In this document: positions 1 to 8,862 of the stretch, piece after piece
Position numbering within the stretch: the first letter of the stretch is position 1
Layout: each line of letters starts with the position of its first letter
Source: Komarekiella atlantica HA4396-MV6
GTDB lineage: Bacteria; Cyanobacteriota; Cyanobacteriia; Cyanobacteriales; Nostocaceae
Assembly (NCBI GenBank): GCA_019359395.1
Contig: JAHHHK010000011.1
Span: 1-64,000 of the forward strand
Direction: 5' to 3'
Length of the DNA stretch: 64,000 bases
Notes under the pieces: model-generated
The model's database searches: none
What the model was told of the DNA's origin: nothing
What the model saw: only the letters and a program-made list of their open reading frames with translations
Made by a program: the position numbers and the translations under genes

Positions 1-199
1 GGGTGTTTTCAAATACTACGGCGATTGTATCAGGTGATCGCTCTGCCTGAATCTCAAACATTTGATGAATGCACAAATTCTGGTAATCAAGTATTTGGAT
101 GTAATTCAATTCCTGTATGACTTGACCACCGATGAGGTGAGTCAAGGTATCTAACTGAATATTTTCCTTAAGTTCTGAATCTTTAATATTTATACTCAT
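1..199 (-). CDS. Nonribosomal peptide synthetase, N-terminal fragment (runs off the left edge)
   Basis: An ATG at 199-197 on the minus strand opens a stop-free frame to the window edge, 66 codons long. After about 43 lead-in residues it reads CIHQMFEIQAERSPDTIAVV, which closely matches the opening of NRPS adenylation domains (family pattern: IHQLFE, then ER-TPDAIAV). The protein therefore appears to start directly with an adenylation domain or a short linker, with no condensation domain ahead of it. It begins 10 bp after the stop of the gene at 210-884, so the two are probably co-transcribed. Substrate and module number cannot be read here. An acyl-CoA or AMP ligase is the alternative, but the opening is more NRPS-like. 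Confidence 0.8.
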   Translation of the reverse strand, partial: MSINIKDSELKENIQLDTLTHLIGGQVIQELNYIQILDYQNLCIHQMFEIQAERSPDTIAVVFENT

Positions 200-209
200 T
201 TTATATATG

Positions 210-884
210 TCAATATTTCACTAAATTTTCTTCTTTAAGTTGTTCTTTAGCTAATGCTAATGCCTGATAAGCTTCGTTTAACTTGGCTTTATCTGTAAGC
301 TTATGAGCAAAATGCTTTAAATAAGCTTCGAGATACCTAATACGTAAGTATGGGTTATCTGGACTTAGAAGAAAAGGCAGATCAGATTCAACCATAAAAC
401 GGATAGCCAATAAGGGAATCGGGCTACGAAGCGGACGGAAATTTGGGTTGTGCAGTCCAGAACTCTCATTGCGCTGATGAAATTCTCCGAGCATCAGTCC
501 TGACTCGACAAAGGAAGGTTTAAGTTTTTGTTGAATCCCATCAATTAGTTTAGAGGTTTCGTGGATTGAGACATCAGGGAAAATAAGTAAAAATGCCTTG
601 TTTATAGCTAATTCTTTCTGTTGTGGAGATGTATCAAGGAAAATATCCCGGTAACGTCTAACAATCTCTTCTAATTGTTGTGAATCTAAATTTTTTGCGC
701 GAATAACCGCCATTTGAATACTGTTTGATTTGAGAGCATGAGGCACAAAAGGGCAAACTGGCCCAGACCTACCTAAATCAGGATGATGCCTTCCTAAAAA
801 ACTTTTAACCCACTCCATGATTTCAATTAAGTGGGGGATGTCCTGGTGGATTTGTTCGATTTCAAGAGGTGTATAAAGTTGCAT
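210..884 (-). CDS. Conserved hypothetical protein, companion of the NRPS gene (DUF6875-like)
   Basis: 224 residues, soluble, no signal peptide or membrane segment. A distinctive early box reads GRSGPVCPFVPHAL (about residues 37-50). The rest is mixed alpha/beta with a C-terminal helical region (KHFAHKLTDKAKLNEAYQAL). From memory this resembles a family called DUF6875, found beside biosynthetic genes in cyanobacteria and actinobacteria; I could not confirm that. It lies 10 bp upstream of the NRPS fragment on the same strand, which suggests a role in making or tailoring the peptide. The catalytic role is unknown; the conserved Cys-Pro box would be the first place to look for an active site. Confidence 0.6.
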   Translation of the reverse strand: MQLYTPLEIEQIHQDIPHLIEIMEWVKSFLGRHHPDLGRSGPVCPFVPHALKSNSIQMAVIRAKNLDSQQLEEIVRRYRDIFLDTSPQQKELAINKAFLLIFPDVSIHETSKLIDGIQQKLKPSFVESGLMLGEFHQRNESSGLHNPNFRPLRSPIPLLAIRFMVESDLPFLLSPDNPYLRIRYLEAYLKHFAHKLTDKAKLNEAYQALALAKEQLKEENLVKY

Positions 885-1765
885 TATTTTGAGATAAATA
901 TAGTAATTGTGTGATTTCTGATCAAGATTAATCTCATAAGTATCGTTAATATGAAACTAATCATCACTAAGTTCATAAAAAACCTGACATTTTTTTGAAG
1001 TCAATTACTTAATATTCATATCAAAAAAAATATGAACTTTATGTATAAATGCTTATTGACATGATGAAGTTTTAGTAGAGTTTTAAGTACAACTTAGGTA
1101 TTGACAGAAAGTATTAGATATGAGATGGAGATTCTTAGGCATTGACGTTTGATTTGTCCAATATTAAGTCAGCAATGCCTTACGAAAAGCTGCCTAGCGT
1201 CTACGCCGTTTATATAAAGGTAGTGGTCAAAAATTTAAAGTTACTAAAATCCGTTAATATATTTAATACATAAAATGTTCTTCTTGTAAAGACGCCTCCA
1301 GTAATTTAAGGAGTTTTAATATGTTGCTATTCCAGTTCAGTTCTAGTCATTTATGAGCAACATTTAGGGTGAAAGTGAATATATCTCGTTTGGTCTTACT
1401 TAGATATATATTTTTTGATATTAATAAATTTTATATATGAAATTGTTATCTTGGATAAAGCCCTACATATATCTAGCTGAAAACTAGCTGCTAAGTCAGG
1501 AATATTGATTACTATTTAATTAGTTAGACTGATTAATTCAATCAAACTTGTATGACTCTAGTCTTGTTCCCAAAGACATATAATTTGGAAAGCTATTAAT
1601 AGGAGTTGGTATTAAATGTTATTTATAAAGAGTTAAATATTTACTTATTTTCAGAAGACAATTGCATTATAATAGCTTAATTTGTTTACTCTTAAAGCAC
1701 TTTGACTGTTATTAATTCGGCACTAAAAAAGTACGTATATTTTTTTAATTACTTAATAAGAAAGT
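885..1765. other. AT-rich intergenic region
   Basis: About 880 bases with no convincing gene. It should carry the minus-strand promoter for the NRPS operon and the plus-strand promoter for the MBL-fold gene. Two very short plus-strand frames follow good Shine-Dalgarno strings: AAGGAG at 1308-1313 before an 11-codon frame (ATG 1321, stop 1354-1356), and AGGAG at 1601-1605 before a 6-codon frame (ATG 1616). They could be leader peptides or chance. Confidence 0.5.
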
Positions 1766-2482
1766 ATGTTTACACGTCTCAAGGCTAAGTTCACGCGCAT
1801 TGATGAAATAGTTCCTGGTATATATAAGCTCTCTGTCTCAAATGATAAAAAATTTGTTTTTAGTCAATTCCTCATCCTTGATGAGCGTCCTATGCTCATT
1901 CACACGGGTCGAGCAGAGTGGTTTGATCAAATATATGAACTTGTTTCATCTGTGTGCGACGCTTCAAAGCTTCGATATATCGCTTTCTGTCACCTTGAGG
2001 CTGACGAATGTGGCTCCCTTAATCAGTGGCTTGAAGTAGCTCCGCAAGCAGAAATCATTGTGAGTCGTCTTAATAAATCGAACATAGATGATTTTGCATT
2101 GAGACCGTCAACGGTTCTTAAGAACAACAAAGCTCTTTCTTTAGGCAAAAGAGAGATCATACTTCTTGAAACTCCCCATTTCCCTCATGGATGGGAAGGT
2201 TGCATATTTTACCAGCCGCAAGAGGAGATTCTTTTTTGTTCCGATCTTGCAGCTCACCCTGGTCAATTTGAGGAGCCTGTTACCGAAAAGGATCTCACAG
2301 AATCCATTATCAAGTTTCAGCAAAAAGTTGGATTCATGTCTGAAGGCAAAAGCTTCACTCGCGGAATTGAGGCAGTAGAAAAGCTACCGATTAAATATCT
2401 TGCAACAATGCATGGCTCTATTATTCGCGGGGAATATATATCAGATTTGCTTTCAAAGATGAAGCAAACTTTTGGTGCTTAA
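1766..2482 (+). CDS. MBL-fold, flavodiiron-type (ODP-like) di-iron protein
   Basis: 238 residues. The metal-ligand series of the flavodiiron branch of the metallo-beta-lactamase fold is visible: HLEADECG (H-x-E-x-D) near residue 76, a His in the PHFPHGWEG loop near 146, the Asp of CSDLAAH near 169, and the His of ATMHGS near 216. Family knowledge: this fold binds a di-iron centre and reduces or senses O2 or NO when coupled to a flavodoxin domain. Here there is no flavodoxin or flavin-reductase domain, so a separate redox partner or an oxygen-sensing role is more likely than self-contained reductase activity. It stands alone, convergent with the LysR gene. Confidence 0.75.
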   Translation: MFTRLKAKFTRIDEIVPGIYKLSVSNDKKFVFSQFLILDERPMLIHTGRAEWFDQIYELVSSVCDASKLRYIAFCHLEADECGSLNQWLEVAPQAEIIVSRLNKSNIDDFALRPSTVLKNNKALSLGKREIILLETPHFPHGWEGCIFYQPQEEILFCSDLAAHPGQFEEPVTEKDLTESIIKFQQKVGFMSEGKSFTRGIEAVEKLPIKYLATMHGSIIRGEYISDLLSKMKQTFGA

Positions 2483-2512
2483 GTTGATAGTTAATGAGTT
2501 GATTAGCAGAAG

Positions 2513-3415
2513 TTAGTTAAATTTTTGTCGTGCAACACTTTTTGTCACTTCTAAAAACTCGCGCAAAATTACAGATGAATCATCGCGCCGCCAAACCACA
2601 GCTAATTGTAGAGTTAAATTTTGCCCTTGAATTGGTCTGTAGACAACTCCTGTTCGCTGTAGGTTTTGGGCATTAGCGGGAAGCAATGTTACACCTACTC
2701 CACCTGCAACCAAACCGAGTACAGTCACCATCCATGTTGCTTCTTGTACAACTTTCGGGGAAAAGCCTACCTGCTGACAAAGATTAATAATCTGACTGTA
2801 TGATGGTACTAGGTCGGTTGGAGGTAAAACAAAAGGTTCTTCTGCCAGTGCCTTGAGTGGAATTTCGGTTTGGGCTGCTAGAGAATGCGTTTCTGGCAAA
2901 GCAATAATCAAAGGCTCTTGTAAAATCGGCAGAAAACTTAAAGCAGTGTCGTGGCAATTGGGATTAGGTAAACTTTCAAAAGCAATATCAATTTGGCGAT
3001 CGCGTAGTTGGTTTGCCTGCTCAGAAGAACTTACTTCACGCAACACCAGTGTCACCTCTGGAAACAAAGGGCGAAAAACTTGCAAAATATCTGGTAAAAC
3101 GCTGTTAGCAAAAGAGCTATTAGTCCCCACCACTAAGCGTCCAATTTCACCCCGGCTAACTTTTTGCGCGGAAATAATTGCTTGCTCCAACTGAGAGAAC
3201 ACTAAACGTGCTTCTGTTAAAAAGATTTGTCCCGCAGCAGTTAACTGTAATGGACGTTTTTTCCGTTCAAATAGTTGTAGTCCTAGTTCAGCTTCTAACG
3301 CCTGGATTTGTTGACTCAAAGGTGGTTGAGCAATATGCAAGCGTTCAGCCGCACGGCTAAAGTTTAATTCTTCAGCCACAGCAATAAAGTATCGTAGATG
3401 TCGAAGTTCTATCAT
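2513..3415 (-). CDS. LysR-family transcriptional regulator
   Basis: 300 residues from the ATG at 3415. An upstream start at 3472 would add 19 residues, but LysR proteins normally begin close to the helix-turn-helix (here MIELRHLRYFIAVAEELNFS), so the shorter form is preferred; a purine-rich AGAAGA lies just before it. The winged helix spans about residues 1-60 (AAERLHIAQPPLSQQI is the recognition region), followed by a two-lobed periplasmic-binding-type effector domain. It is divergent from the aspartoacylase gene across about 300 bp that contains a likely operator (3506-3537), the usual arrangement for a LysR regulator controlling itself and its neighbour. Confidence 0.9.
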   Translation of the reverse strand: MIELRHLRYFIAVAEELNFSRAAERLHIAQPPLSQQIQALEAELGLQLFERKKRPLQLTAAGQIFLTEARLVFSQLEQAIISAQKVSRGEIGRLVVGTNSSFANSVLPDILQVFRPLFPEVTLVLREVSSSEQANQLRDRQIDIAFESLPNPNCHDTALSFLPILQEPLIIALPETHSLAAQTEIPLKALAEEPFVLPPTDLVPSYSQIINLCQQVGFSPKVVQEATWMVTVLGLVAGGVGVTLLPANAQNLQRTGVVYRPIQGQNLTLQLAVVWRRDDSSVILREFLEVTKSVARQKFN

Positions 3416-3505
3416 TCTTCTGGCTACTATATTTTTAAAATATACTTTAGTCCTCAAAAAAATATTGGACATATAGTAGCATTTTGTTTATTGTGATTCT
3501 TACAA

Positions 3506-3537
3506 GAAGTGATAGACAGTGAAAAGTGCATCACTTC
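3506..3537. promoter_or_regulatory. Candidate LysR operator
   Basis: Perfect inverted repeat GAAGTGAT (3506-3513) and ATCACTTC (3530-3537), 16 bases apart, in the spacer between the divergent LysR and aspartoacylase genes. A nested AAGTG-CAT-CACTT lies at 3524-3536. Position and symmetry suit a LysR dimer or tetramer site; this is inference. Confidence 0.45.
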
Positions 3538-3719
3538 ATATCGCCTATTTGATCAAACGAGTGACCTTTACTAAATTAAAGTTTTTCACTTACAACATAC
3601 TAAAGGGTAGGTGATAGAACTCTTTAGCATCAACACACACATCTGTGCAGTTATGCCTTCCCAAAAAACTGGTAGAAGGATTCCACTTTTCTTATAAGAT
3701 TTTTACACATGAGGTTTTT

Positions 3720-4601
3720 ATGACTCAAATCAACCGAGCTGCGATCGTTGGAGGAAGCCACGGTAATGAGTTAACAGGAGTATATTTAGTTAAAAAATTT
3801 CAGCAGTATCCAAATTTAATCAATAGATCAACTTTTGAAACATTGGTATTACTTGGCAATCCCAAAGCCATCGAAAAAGGTAGACGATACATTGACAAAG
3901 ATTTAAATCGTTGCTTTACTCATCAAGGTTTACAAAATTTATCACTATCAAGTTACGAAGATATAAGAGCAAAAGAGATTCAACAGTTGCTACACCCATA
4001 TAATCAGCCTTTCGTGGATGTAATTGTTGATTTGCACAGCACAACTGCCAATATGGGGTTAAGTCTTTTACTAAGTAATATGCATCCCTTATTACTACAG
4101 TTAGCATCTCACCTAAGTTCAATAAACCCTTTAGTAAAAGTCTATTTTCATCAGCAACTTAGAGGAAGTGGTTTTCTCCGTTCTATGTGCGAATTGGGTT
4201 TTGTTATAGAAGTTGGTGCTGTGCCTCAAGGTGTTTTAGATGCTGAATTATTTCGGCAAACTGAGCAACTTGTTTATGCAGTTTTGGACTATTTTGAAAG
4301 ATACAATCAAGGAAAAATATCGCAAAACAATACCACACTTACACTTTATCAATATACTGGAGTCATTGATTACCCCAGAAATGAATGCGGCGAAATTGAA
4401 GCCATGATTCATCCTCAGCTTCAATTTAGAGATTATGAACCCTTGAATCCTGGTGATCCCCTATTTCTGACTTTTGAAGGAAAAGATATTTTCTATAATG
4501 GAGCGTCCACTGTTTATCCCATATTCATCAATGAAGCAGCTTACTATGAGAAAGGAATTGCCATGCATCTAACTCAAAAGCAGTTGATTCATAATTATTA
4601 A
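3720..4601 (+). CDS. Aspartoacylase / AspA-AstE family zinc deacylase
   Basis: 293 residues from the ATG at 3720, chosen because GAGG at 3711-3714 is correctly spaced and the protein then begins directly with the family core; a longer frame starts at 3645. Motifs: [10 protein letters not shown] with zinc ligands H14 and E17, DLNRCF substrate-arginine region near 65, [10 protein letters not shown] carrying the third zinc-site His near 100, and [12 protein letters not shown] with the catalytic Glu near 161. The family hydrolyses N-acyl amino acids such as N-acetylaspartate. The length fits full-size aspartoacylase rather than a fragment. It is divergent from a LysR gene that probably controls it. 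Exact substrate unknown. Confidence 0.85.
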   Translation: MTQINRAAIVGGSHGNELTGVYLVKKFQQYPNLINRSTFETLVLLGNPKAIEKGRRYIDKDLNRCFTHQGLQNLSLSSYEDIRAKEIQQLLHPYNQPFVDVIVDLHSTTANMGLSLLLSNMHPLLLQLASHLSSINPLVKVYFHQQLRGSGFLRSMCELGFVIEVGAVPQGVLDAELFRQTEQLVYAVLDYFERYNQGKISQNNTTLTLYQYTGVIDYPRNECGEIEAMIHPQLQFRDYEPLNPGDPLFLTFEGKDIFYNGASTVYPIFINEAAYYEKGIAMHLTQKQLIHNY

Positions 4602-5527
4602 ATACTGAGACATGAACTTTGTTATAAAAATAGTTGACAATAAAATTAACAAGCGATCGCAGGATTAAAAAATAGGAGTTAGGACAATACGGTTCGGTTA
4701 AGCCAAAAACTAGATAAACTGAGGATTATCACCCAAGTGCAGTGAGATTGAATCCAACTCAAAGAATTCTCACTGACATCGCCTCTAGTTGAATCAGATA
4801 CGGGACTCAAAGCATTATAAAAAGCTATCCTATAGTTAAAGAAAACTGCATTTTGATAATAGACTTTACCAAAATGCAGTCAATAGTTGCTTGAATCACC
4901 AAATCGATGAGGATACTACAGATATATCATTCATTAAGAATCCTTCCAAGCTTTGTGCAACGCTACTTTTAAAATTTCTTTTCGCTTTTTTCCGGATAAT
5001 ACTTAAATAAGGCTGTATACCACTATAAGTACCGAATCGTTTGGGCATCAAAACCATGAAGCCCCTATGTAAAACTCCTCTTTTTCAACACTGCTCTGAA
5101 TCTGCCCCAGAGCAGTTTTACATTTTAGGGGTGTATAGGGGTTAGCCTAATGCTTAATATTGGACTGACACAGCCAAAATAGTGCATTAGATGTAGTGGA
5201 CTGACACAGCTAAAGTAGTGCATTAGCTTGCCTCTTGTGAGATGGGCGTCTCGCCCGTCCGGTGCGGGATAAAAATCTACACTACAAGAAAATTTATTGC
5301 AACATTTTAGCCTTGCCGCGCTACTACATTTTTTTTGTAACAATTTAACCTTGTCATGCCAATATGTTACGGCAAGTGAAAACTGGATACTATGCTAAGG
5401 TAGTAGATGAGAAAAAAATTCGGTTGTAGCTTTTGTTTTTAGTATTAATAGGCTTCTATCTTTTGATATTTACAGGCTTTTCCCCGAAATCTAAATCTCT
5501 ATAAACCTCTGATTTGGGAAACAATCT
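4602..5527. other. Intergenic region with structured elements and the long leader of the RRM gene
   Basis: No gene seen. Contents: a nested hairpin at 5062-5131 (separate entry); a 30-base direct repeat at 5161-5190 and 5197-5226 (period 36, two mismatches); a GGGCG-TCT-CGCCC inverted repeat near 5244; and about 130 AT-rich bases before the RRM start at 5528. A long 5' leader is typical of cold-regulated cyanobacterial rbp genes (family knowledge). Confidence 0.5.
5062..5131 (+). ncRNA. Long nested hairpin, possible small RNA or orphan terminator
   Basis: Outer stem: CCCCTATGTAAAACT (5062-5076) pairs with 5114-5131 (AGTTTTACA, a TTT bulge, TAGGGG). Inner stem: CTGCTCTG (5091-5098) pairs with CAGAGCAG (5108-5115), followed by TTTT. 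The two stems share two bases, so they are nearly nested. No upstream plus-strand gene lies closer than the aspartoacylase stop 460 bp away. Confidence 0.35.
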
Positions 5528-5833
5528 ATGTCAATTTACGTAGGCAATTTGTATTAAGAGGTTACATAGGATACTCTCAATGCTGTGTTTGCAGAATATG
5601 GTTCTGTAAAGCGGGTTCAGCTACCTACTGATCGTGAAACAGGTCAGCCACGGGGCTTTGGTTTTGTGGAAATGGGTACAGATGCCGAAGAAACTGCTGC
5701 CATTGATGCTCTTGATGGTGCTGAGTGGATGGGACGCAACCTCAAAGTTAACAAGGCTAAGCCTCGTGAAGATAGAGGTTCCTCTGGGGGTAGACGGGGG
5801 AACAACGGTGGAGGATACTCTCAACGTTACTAA
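5528..5833 (+). pseudogene. rbp: RRM RNA-binding protein gene interrupted by two in-frame stops
   Basis: The ATG at 5528 begins MSIYVGNL, the exact opening (beta-1, RNP2) of cyanobacterial RbpA-type proteins. Codon 10 is TAA (5555-5557) and codon 14 is TAG (5567-5569). The same frame then runs clean for 87 codons: DTLNAVFAEYGSVKRVQL, RNP1 as RGFGFVEM, and the Gly/Arg-rich tail ending GGGYSQRY. Family members read L-S-Y-E-V-T-Q-D here, so only codons 9, 10 and 14 differ. A GTG at 5585 could start a 82-residue product lacking RNP2. rpsU follows, as is usual for this family. Either a recent pseudogene, a truncated protein or a sequence error. Confidence 0.75.
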
Positions 5834-5867
5834 AGTTTGAAATAAAAAATTTAACTTGAACGTCTTC

Positions 5868-5894
5868 AGGGCAGGCTTGTTGTCTGCCCTTTTT
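5868..5894 (+). terminator. Rho-independent terminator/attenuator between rbp and rpsU
   Basis: Stem AGGGCAGGC (5868-5876) with GTCTGCCCT (5882-5890), loop of five bases, then a run of T to 5894. It would end or attenuate rbp transcripts before rpsU. Confidence 0.7.
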
Positions 5895-5953
5895 ACGCTC
5901 CAGTCTACTGGATAAGTTAACATTGCCAAATACCAATTTAAGTAGGAGACAAA

Positions 5954-6142
5954 ATGACCCAAATAGTTGTGGGTGAAAATGAAGGAATTGAGTCAGCCTT
6001 GCGTAGATTTAAGCGGCAAGTTTCCAAGGCTGGGATTTTTTCAGATATGAAGAAGCATCGTCATTTTGAAACACCAGAGCAAAAACGTAAGCGCAAAGAA
6101 GTTGCTAAGCACAGACAGCGTAAGAGAAGTTTCCGTAATTGA
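5954..6142 (+). CDS. rpsU: 30S ribosomal protein S21
   Basis: 62 residues, highly basic, with the S21 pattern: the N-terminal segment ending [16 protein letters not shown], then [18 protein letters not shown] and a Lys/Arg tail (HRQRKRSF). S21 binds the small subunit near the anti-Shine-Dalgarno region and assists initiation (family knowledge). It lies 120 bp after the interrupted rbp gene, and the terminator between them would uncouple the two partly. The rbp-rpsU order is familiar from Anabaena-type genomes, where the pair responds to cold. Confidence 0.95.
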   Translation: MTQIVVGENEGIESALRRFKRQVSKAGIFSDMKKHRHFETPEQKRKRKEVAKHRQRKRSFRN

Positions 6143-6359
6143 GAACAAGGGAACCAAGAATTCTCTATGCTTTAGCTCTTGTCATTACCAAAATCTTTTA
6201 AATCTTCCGCTTCGTTGCTAAAAAGCCCTAGAATTTATTTCCAGGCTAATAGCTCAAGTCCACGCTTAATGGACTAAATGTCAGATTTTAAGCAATGTCA
6301 ATGGTTAAACTTTGTCAAAGGTAAAATTTCAGTACACGTTTTGTGAATTTGAGCTACTA

Positions 6360-6381
6360 GCCCAGAACTTAAGTTCTGGGC
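6360..6381. repeat. Perfect 22-bp palindrome
   Basis: Arms GCCCAGAACTT and AAGTTCTGGGC meet with no loop, centred on CTTAAG, in the 525-bp gap between rpsU and the J-domain gene. Apart from this palindrome the gap (6143-6667) shows nothing gene-like. Confidence 0.7.
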
Positions 6382-6667
6382 GAAATGTCCGTCAGCGTGA
6401 TATAAATTCACCAAAGTATGACTAATTTTATAAAAAGATGTCTGAAAAGTTAAAAAATCAACTCACATCCTCAATCTATTTTCCCAAAATTAGGAAATTT
6501 GTTTTTTAGTTATGTACAGGAAATTTTGACCAGACTAGAAATGCTTAACGTTCAGCTAAGCTTTTTAGCCAGTTTAAATCTTAAAAGATGAAGTTATTGA
6601 AACTGATTCTTCCAATACTTGAAAATCCATTATTTCCAATCATTTTTAAGATAATTTATATCCTTGA

Positions 6668-7291
6668 TTATAAAATTTGTTCTAAGCGCTGGAAATCTCG
6701 CTGCACCTCAAGCCAGAGAGTTTTGTTATGGGGGTCTGTTTTCAGAGCTTTTTTGAGATAAATTCTGGCTTTGAGTAGTTGGTTTTCAGCAATTAGCGCC
6801 CGTCCCCAAATTTGATAGGCAACTGCCAGCCATTGGCGTACTTCTGCATCTGATGATAATCTTTCTGCTAAAGCTTCCGCCAGGGCGATCGCTTGGGGAA
6901 AACGTCTTTCTTGCAAAAATCGCTGTAGTTGCTCATAAGTCTTCCACTTTAGCCGCTGTTCTATTTCCAAAAGATTAGGCGGCTTTGATTTTGGCTGTTG
7001 TTGAGGTGTCACCGTTGTTACTGGTGCTTTTTCTCGACAGCTTACTTTGGCATCATCAGACTCAAAAGTTGGTGACTTACTTAACTCTTTAGTTATTTCC
7101 TCTGGCAGTACCACTGTCAATAGCAGCTTGTATGCCTCAGTTAAAGCAATAAACTTATCTTTCGCTTTTTTGTCATCTGGGTTGATATCAGGGTGATATT
7201 GCTGCGCCAGTCGTCGGTACGACGCTTTGATGTCGGCAAATGAGGCACCCGATCTTAAACCTAATAAACGGTAACAATCTCCAAGATCCAT
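6668..7291 (-). CDS. J-domain protein with C-terminal TPR-like region
   Basis: 207 residues. A canonical N-terminal J-domain (residues about 5-65) contains the HPD tripeptide at 33-35 (QYHPDINPDD) needed to stimulate an Hsp70 ATPase. There is no Gly/Phe region or zinc-finger domain, so it is a type III-like J-protein. A low-complexity linker (VTPQQQPKSKPP) joins a helical C-terminus with TPR-like spacing (AENQLLKARIYLKKALKTDP). It probably delivers a specific client to a DnaK. It is upstream of no obvious partner; the clp genes on the same strand lie beyond a repeat-rich spacer. Confidence 0.85.
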   Translation of the reverse strand: MDLGDCYRLLGLRSGASFADIKASYRRLAQQYHPDINPDDKKAKDKFIALTEAYKLLLTVVLPEEITKELSKSPTFESDDAKVSCREKAPVTTVTPQQQPKSKPPNLLEIEQRLKWKTYEQLQRFLQERRFPQAIALAEALAERLSSDAEVRQWLAVAYQIWGRALIAENQLLKARIYLKKALKTDPHNKTLWLEVQRDFQRLEQIL

Positions 7292-7410
7292 CTTGAGCCA
7301 TTAGCTATCAAATACCCAGCTATTAGCTTAAAGCCAGGACTGTTAATTATAAAGACTAATTTTCTAATTTAAAGTTCAGTTTTGACAGTTTGTCTGGATA
7401 AGGGTCAAGA

Positions 7411-7472
7411 GTAGAGACGCGATTAATCGCGTCTGGATAAGGGTCAAGAGTAGAGACGCGATTAATCGCGTC
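7411..7472. repeat. Two tandem copies (39-bp period) of a dispersed palindromic element
   Basis: Each copy contains GTAGAGAC then the perfect palindrome GACGCGATTAATCGCGTC (7411-7433 and 7450-7472), separated by the linker TGGATAAGGGTCAAGA. The same element recurs at 23136 and 25031-25092. Confidence 0.85.
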
Positions 7473-7535
7473 TGTACAAGGGTCAAGAGTCATAAATTAT
7501 TTTCTTTCTCTGCCCCTCTGCCCCCCTACTCAAAT

Positions 7536-8129
7536 CTACGGACGTTCTTCAATCACACGGTCAATTAAACCGTATTCCTTAGCCTCTTCGGCAGACATAA
7601 AAAAGTCGCGATCCATATCTTTTTCAATCTTTTCTATAGTCTGACCTGTTTTATCAGCATAAATCCCATTGAGCTGGTGACGAATCCGCAGAATCTCTCT
7701 GGCTTCAATTTCGATATCAGTTGCTTGCCCACGAGTACCACCAGAAGGCTGGTGAATCATAATCCGCGAGTGAGGTAATGCCATGCGTTTGCCTTTGGTG
7801 CCAGCTGCCAGTAGGAAAGACCCCATTGAAGCAGCTAAACCCACGCAAATAGTTACTACATCTGATTTAATGTGTTGCATGGTATCAAAAATAGCCATGC
7901 CAGATGTAACCATTCCACCGGGAGAATTGATGTATAAATAAATATCCTTACCTGGATCATCTGAATCCAGATACAGCATCACAGCAATAATTTGATTGGC
8001 AATTTCATCATCAATATCTCGCCCTAAGAAAATAATCCGTTCTCGGTAAAGGCGATCGTAGATACTAATCCAATCTGTATATTGCCCTCCGGGCATCCGG
8101 TAAGGAACTTTAGGAACGCCTATAGGCAT
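7536..8129 (-). CDS. clpP: ATP-dependent Clp protease proteolytic subunit (ClpP3-type)
   Basis: 197 residues, typical length. The catalytic triad is intact: S101 in GLAASMGS, H126 in [10 protein letters not shown]175 in MDRDFF. Substrate-binding glycines in [11 protein letters not shown] are present. It follows clpR by 70 bp on the same strand. In cyanobacteria a ClpP3/ClpR mixed ring works with ClpC and is essential (family knowledge), so this is the active partner of that ring, most likely ClpP3 rather than the ClpP2 that sits with clpX. Confidence 0.95.
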   Translation of the reverse strand: MPIGVPKVPYRMPGGQYTDWISIYDRLYRERIIFLGRDIDDEIANQIIAVMLYLDSDDPGKDIYLYINSPGGMVTSGMAIFDTMQHIKSDVVTICVGLAASMGSFLLAAGTKGKRMALPHSRIMIHQPSGGTRGQATDIEIEAREILRIRHQLNGIYADKTGQTIEKIEKDMDRDFFMSAEEAKEYGLIDRVIEERP

Positions 8130-8149
8130 TTTCGTGACTCCGTTTGTAA

Positions 8150-8183
8150 TTAGTCATTAGTCATTAGTCATTTGTCATTTGTC
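8150..8183. repeat. Heptamer tandem repeat in the clpR-clpP spacer
   Basis: About five near-identical heptamers (TTAGTCA, then TTTGTCA) fill half of the 70-bp gap between clpR and clpP. Such short tandem repeats are common in Nostoc-type spacers. Confidence 0.7.
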
Positions 8184-8199
8184 TAATACAAAGGACAAA

Positions 8200-8862
8200 T
8201 TAAAGAACACTGGCGGGTAGTGGCGGATTGGCGAGTTCTTCTTTTTCAAATACTCGGTCAATTAGTCCGTATTCCTTCGCTTCATAAGGTGTTAAATACA
8301 ACAACCTATCCATGTCCTTGGTAATTTTTTCTGGAGGCTGTCCGGTGGTGCGATTTAGGATATCAATCATCGCTCCTTTATTTACCAGAACTTCCCTTGC
8401 CCGAATTTGAATATCCGTTGCTTGACCTTGGGCGTAGCTCTTGGGTTGGTGCAGGATAATAGAGGCGTGGGGCAGACTGGCGCGGCAACCTTTTGTGCCT
8501 GCACTGAGAAGCATCGCTGCCATACCCATCGCGGAACCGATGCAGATGGTGTGGATAGGAGGCTTAATATATTTCATTGTGTCAAAAATGGCGAAGGCTT
8601 CAGTTTCAAAACCAATAGGTTCGCCACTGTAACCGGAGGTGCCGGTGGAGTTTATGTAGATTTTAATCGGCTTTTCGGGATCGTCGGACTGCAAATACAG
8701 CAGTTCAGCGACGATTAATTCCGTGACAGCAGGCACCAGAGGCATCCCAAGATAGACAATTCGCTCCTTCAGCAAGAGGGAAGGTAAATCTGGCGGCGGT
8801 GTCCGGTAGAAATTATCGCCGTAATATGGGGCTTGAACAGCCTTGATGGGGGAAATGTCCAT
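8200..8862 (-). CDS. clpR: ClpR, inactive Clp protease subunit paralogue
   Basis: 220 residues with the ClpP fold (SPGG-equivalent region INSTGTSGYSGEP, ALPH-equivalent [24 protein letters not shown]). The nucleophile position is replaced: the box reads IGSAMGMAAM, so the serine of GLAASMG is G113. That is the hallmark of ClpR. The extra residues after INSTG are also typical. It is first in the clpR-clpP pair and supplies the inactive subunits of the mixed proteolytic ring. Confidence 0.93.
   Translation of the reverse strand: MDISPIKAVQAPYYGDNFYRTPPPDLPSLLLKERIVYLGMPLVPAVTELIVAELLYLQSDDPEKPIKIYINSTGTSGYSGEPIGFETEAFAIFDTMKYIKPPIHTICIGSAMGMAAMLLSAGTKGCRASLPHASIILHQPKSYAQGQATDIQIRAREVLVNKGAMIDILNRTTGQPPEKITKDMDRLLYLTPYEAKEYGLIDRVFEKEELANPPLPASVL

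Noticed and set aside
5125-5343. Minus-strand frame of 72 codons containing LMHYF twice
   Set aside because: Translation of the 30-base direct repeat at 5161-5226; not a gene.
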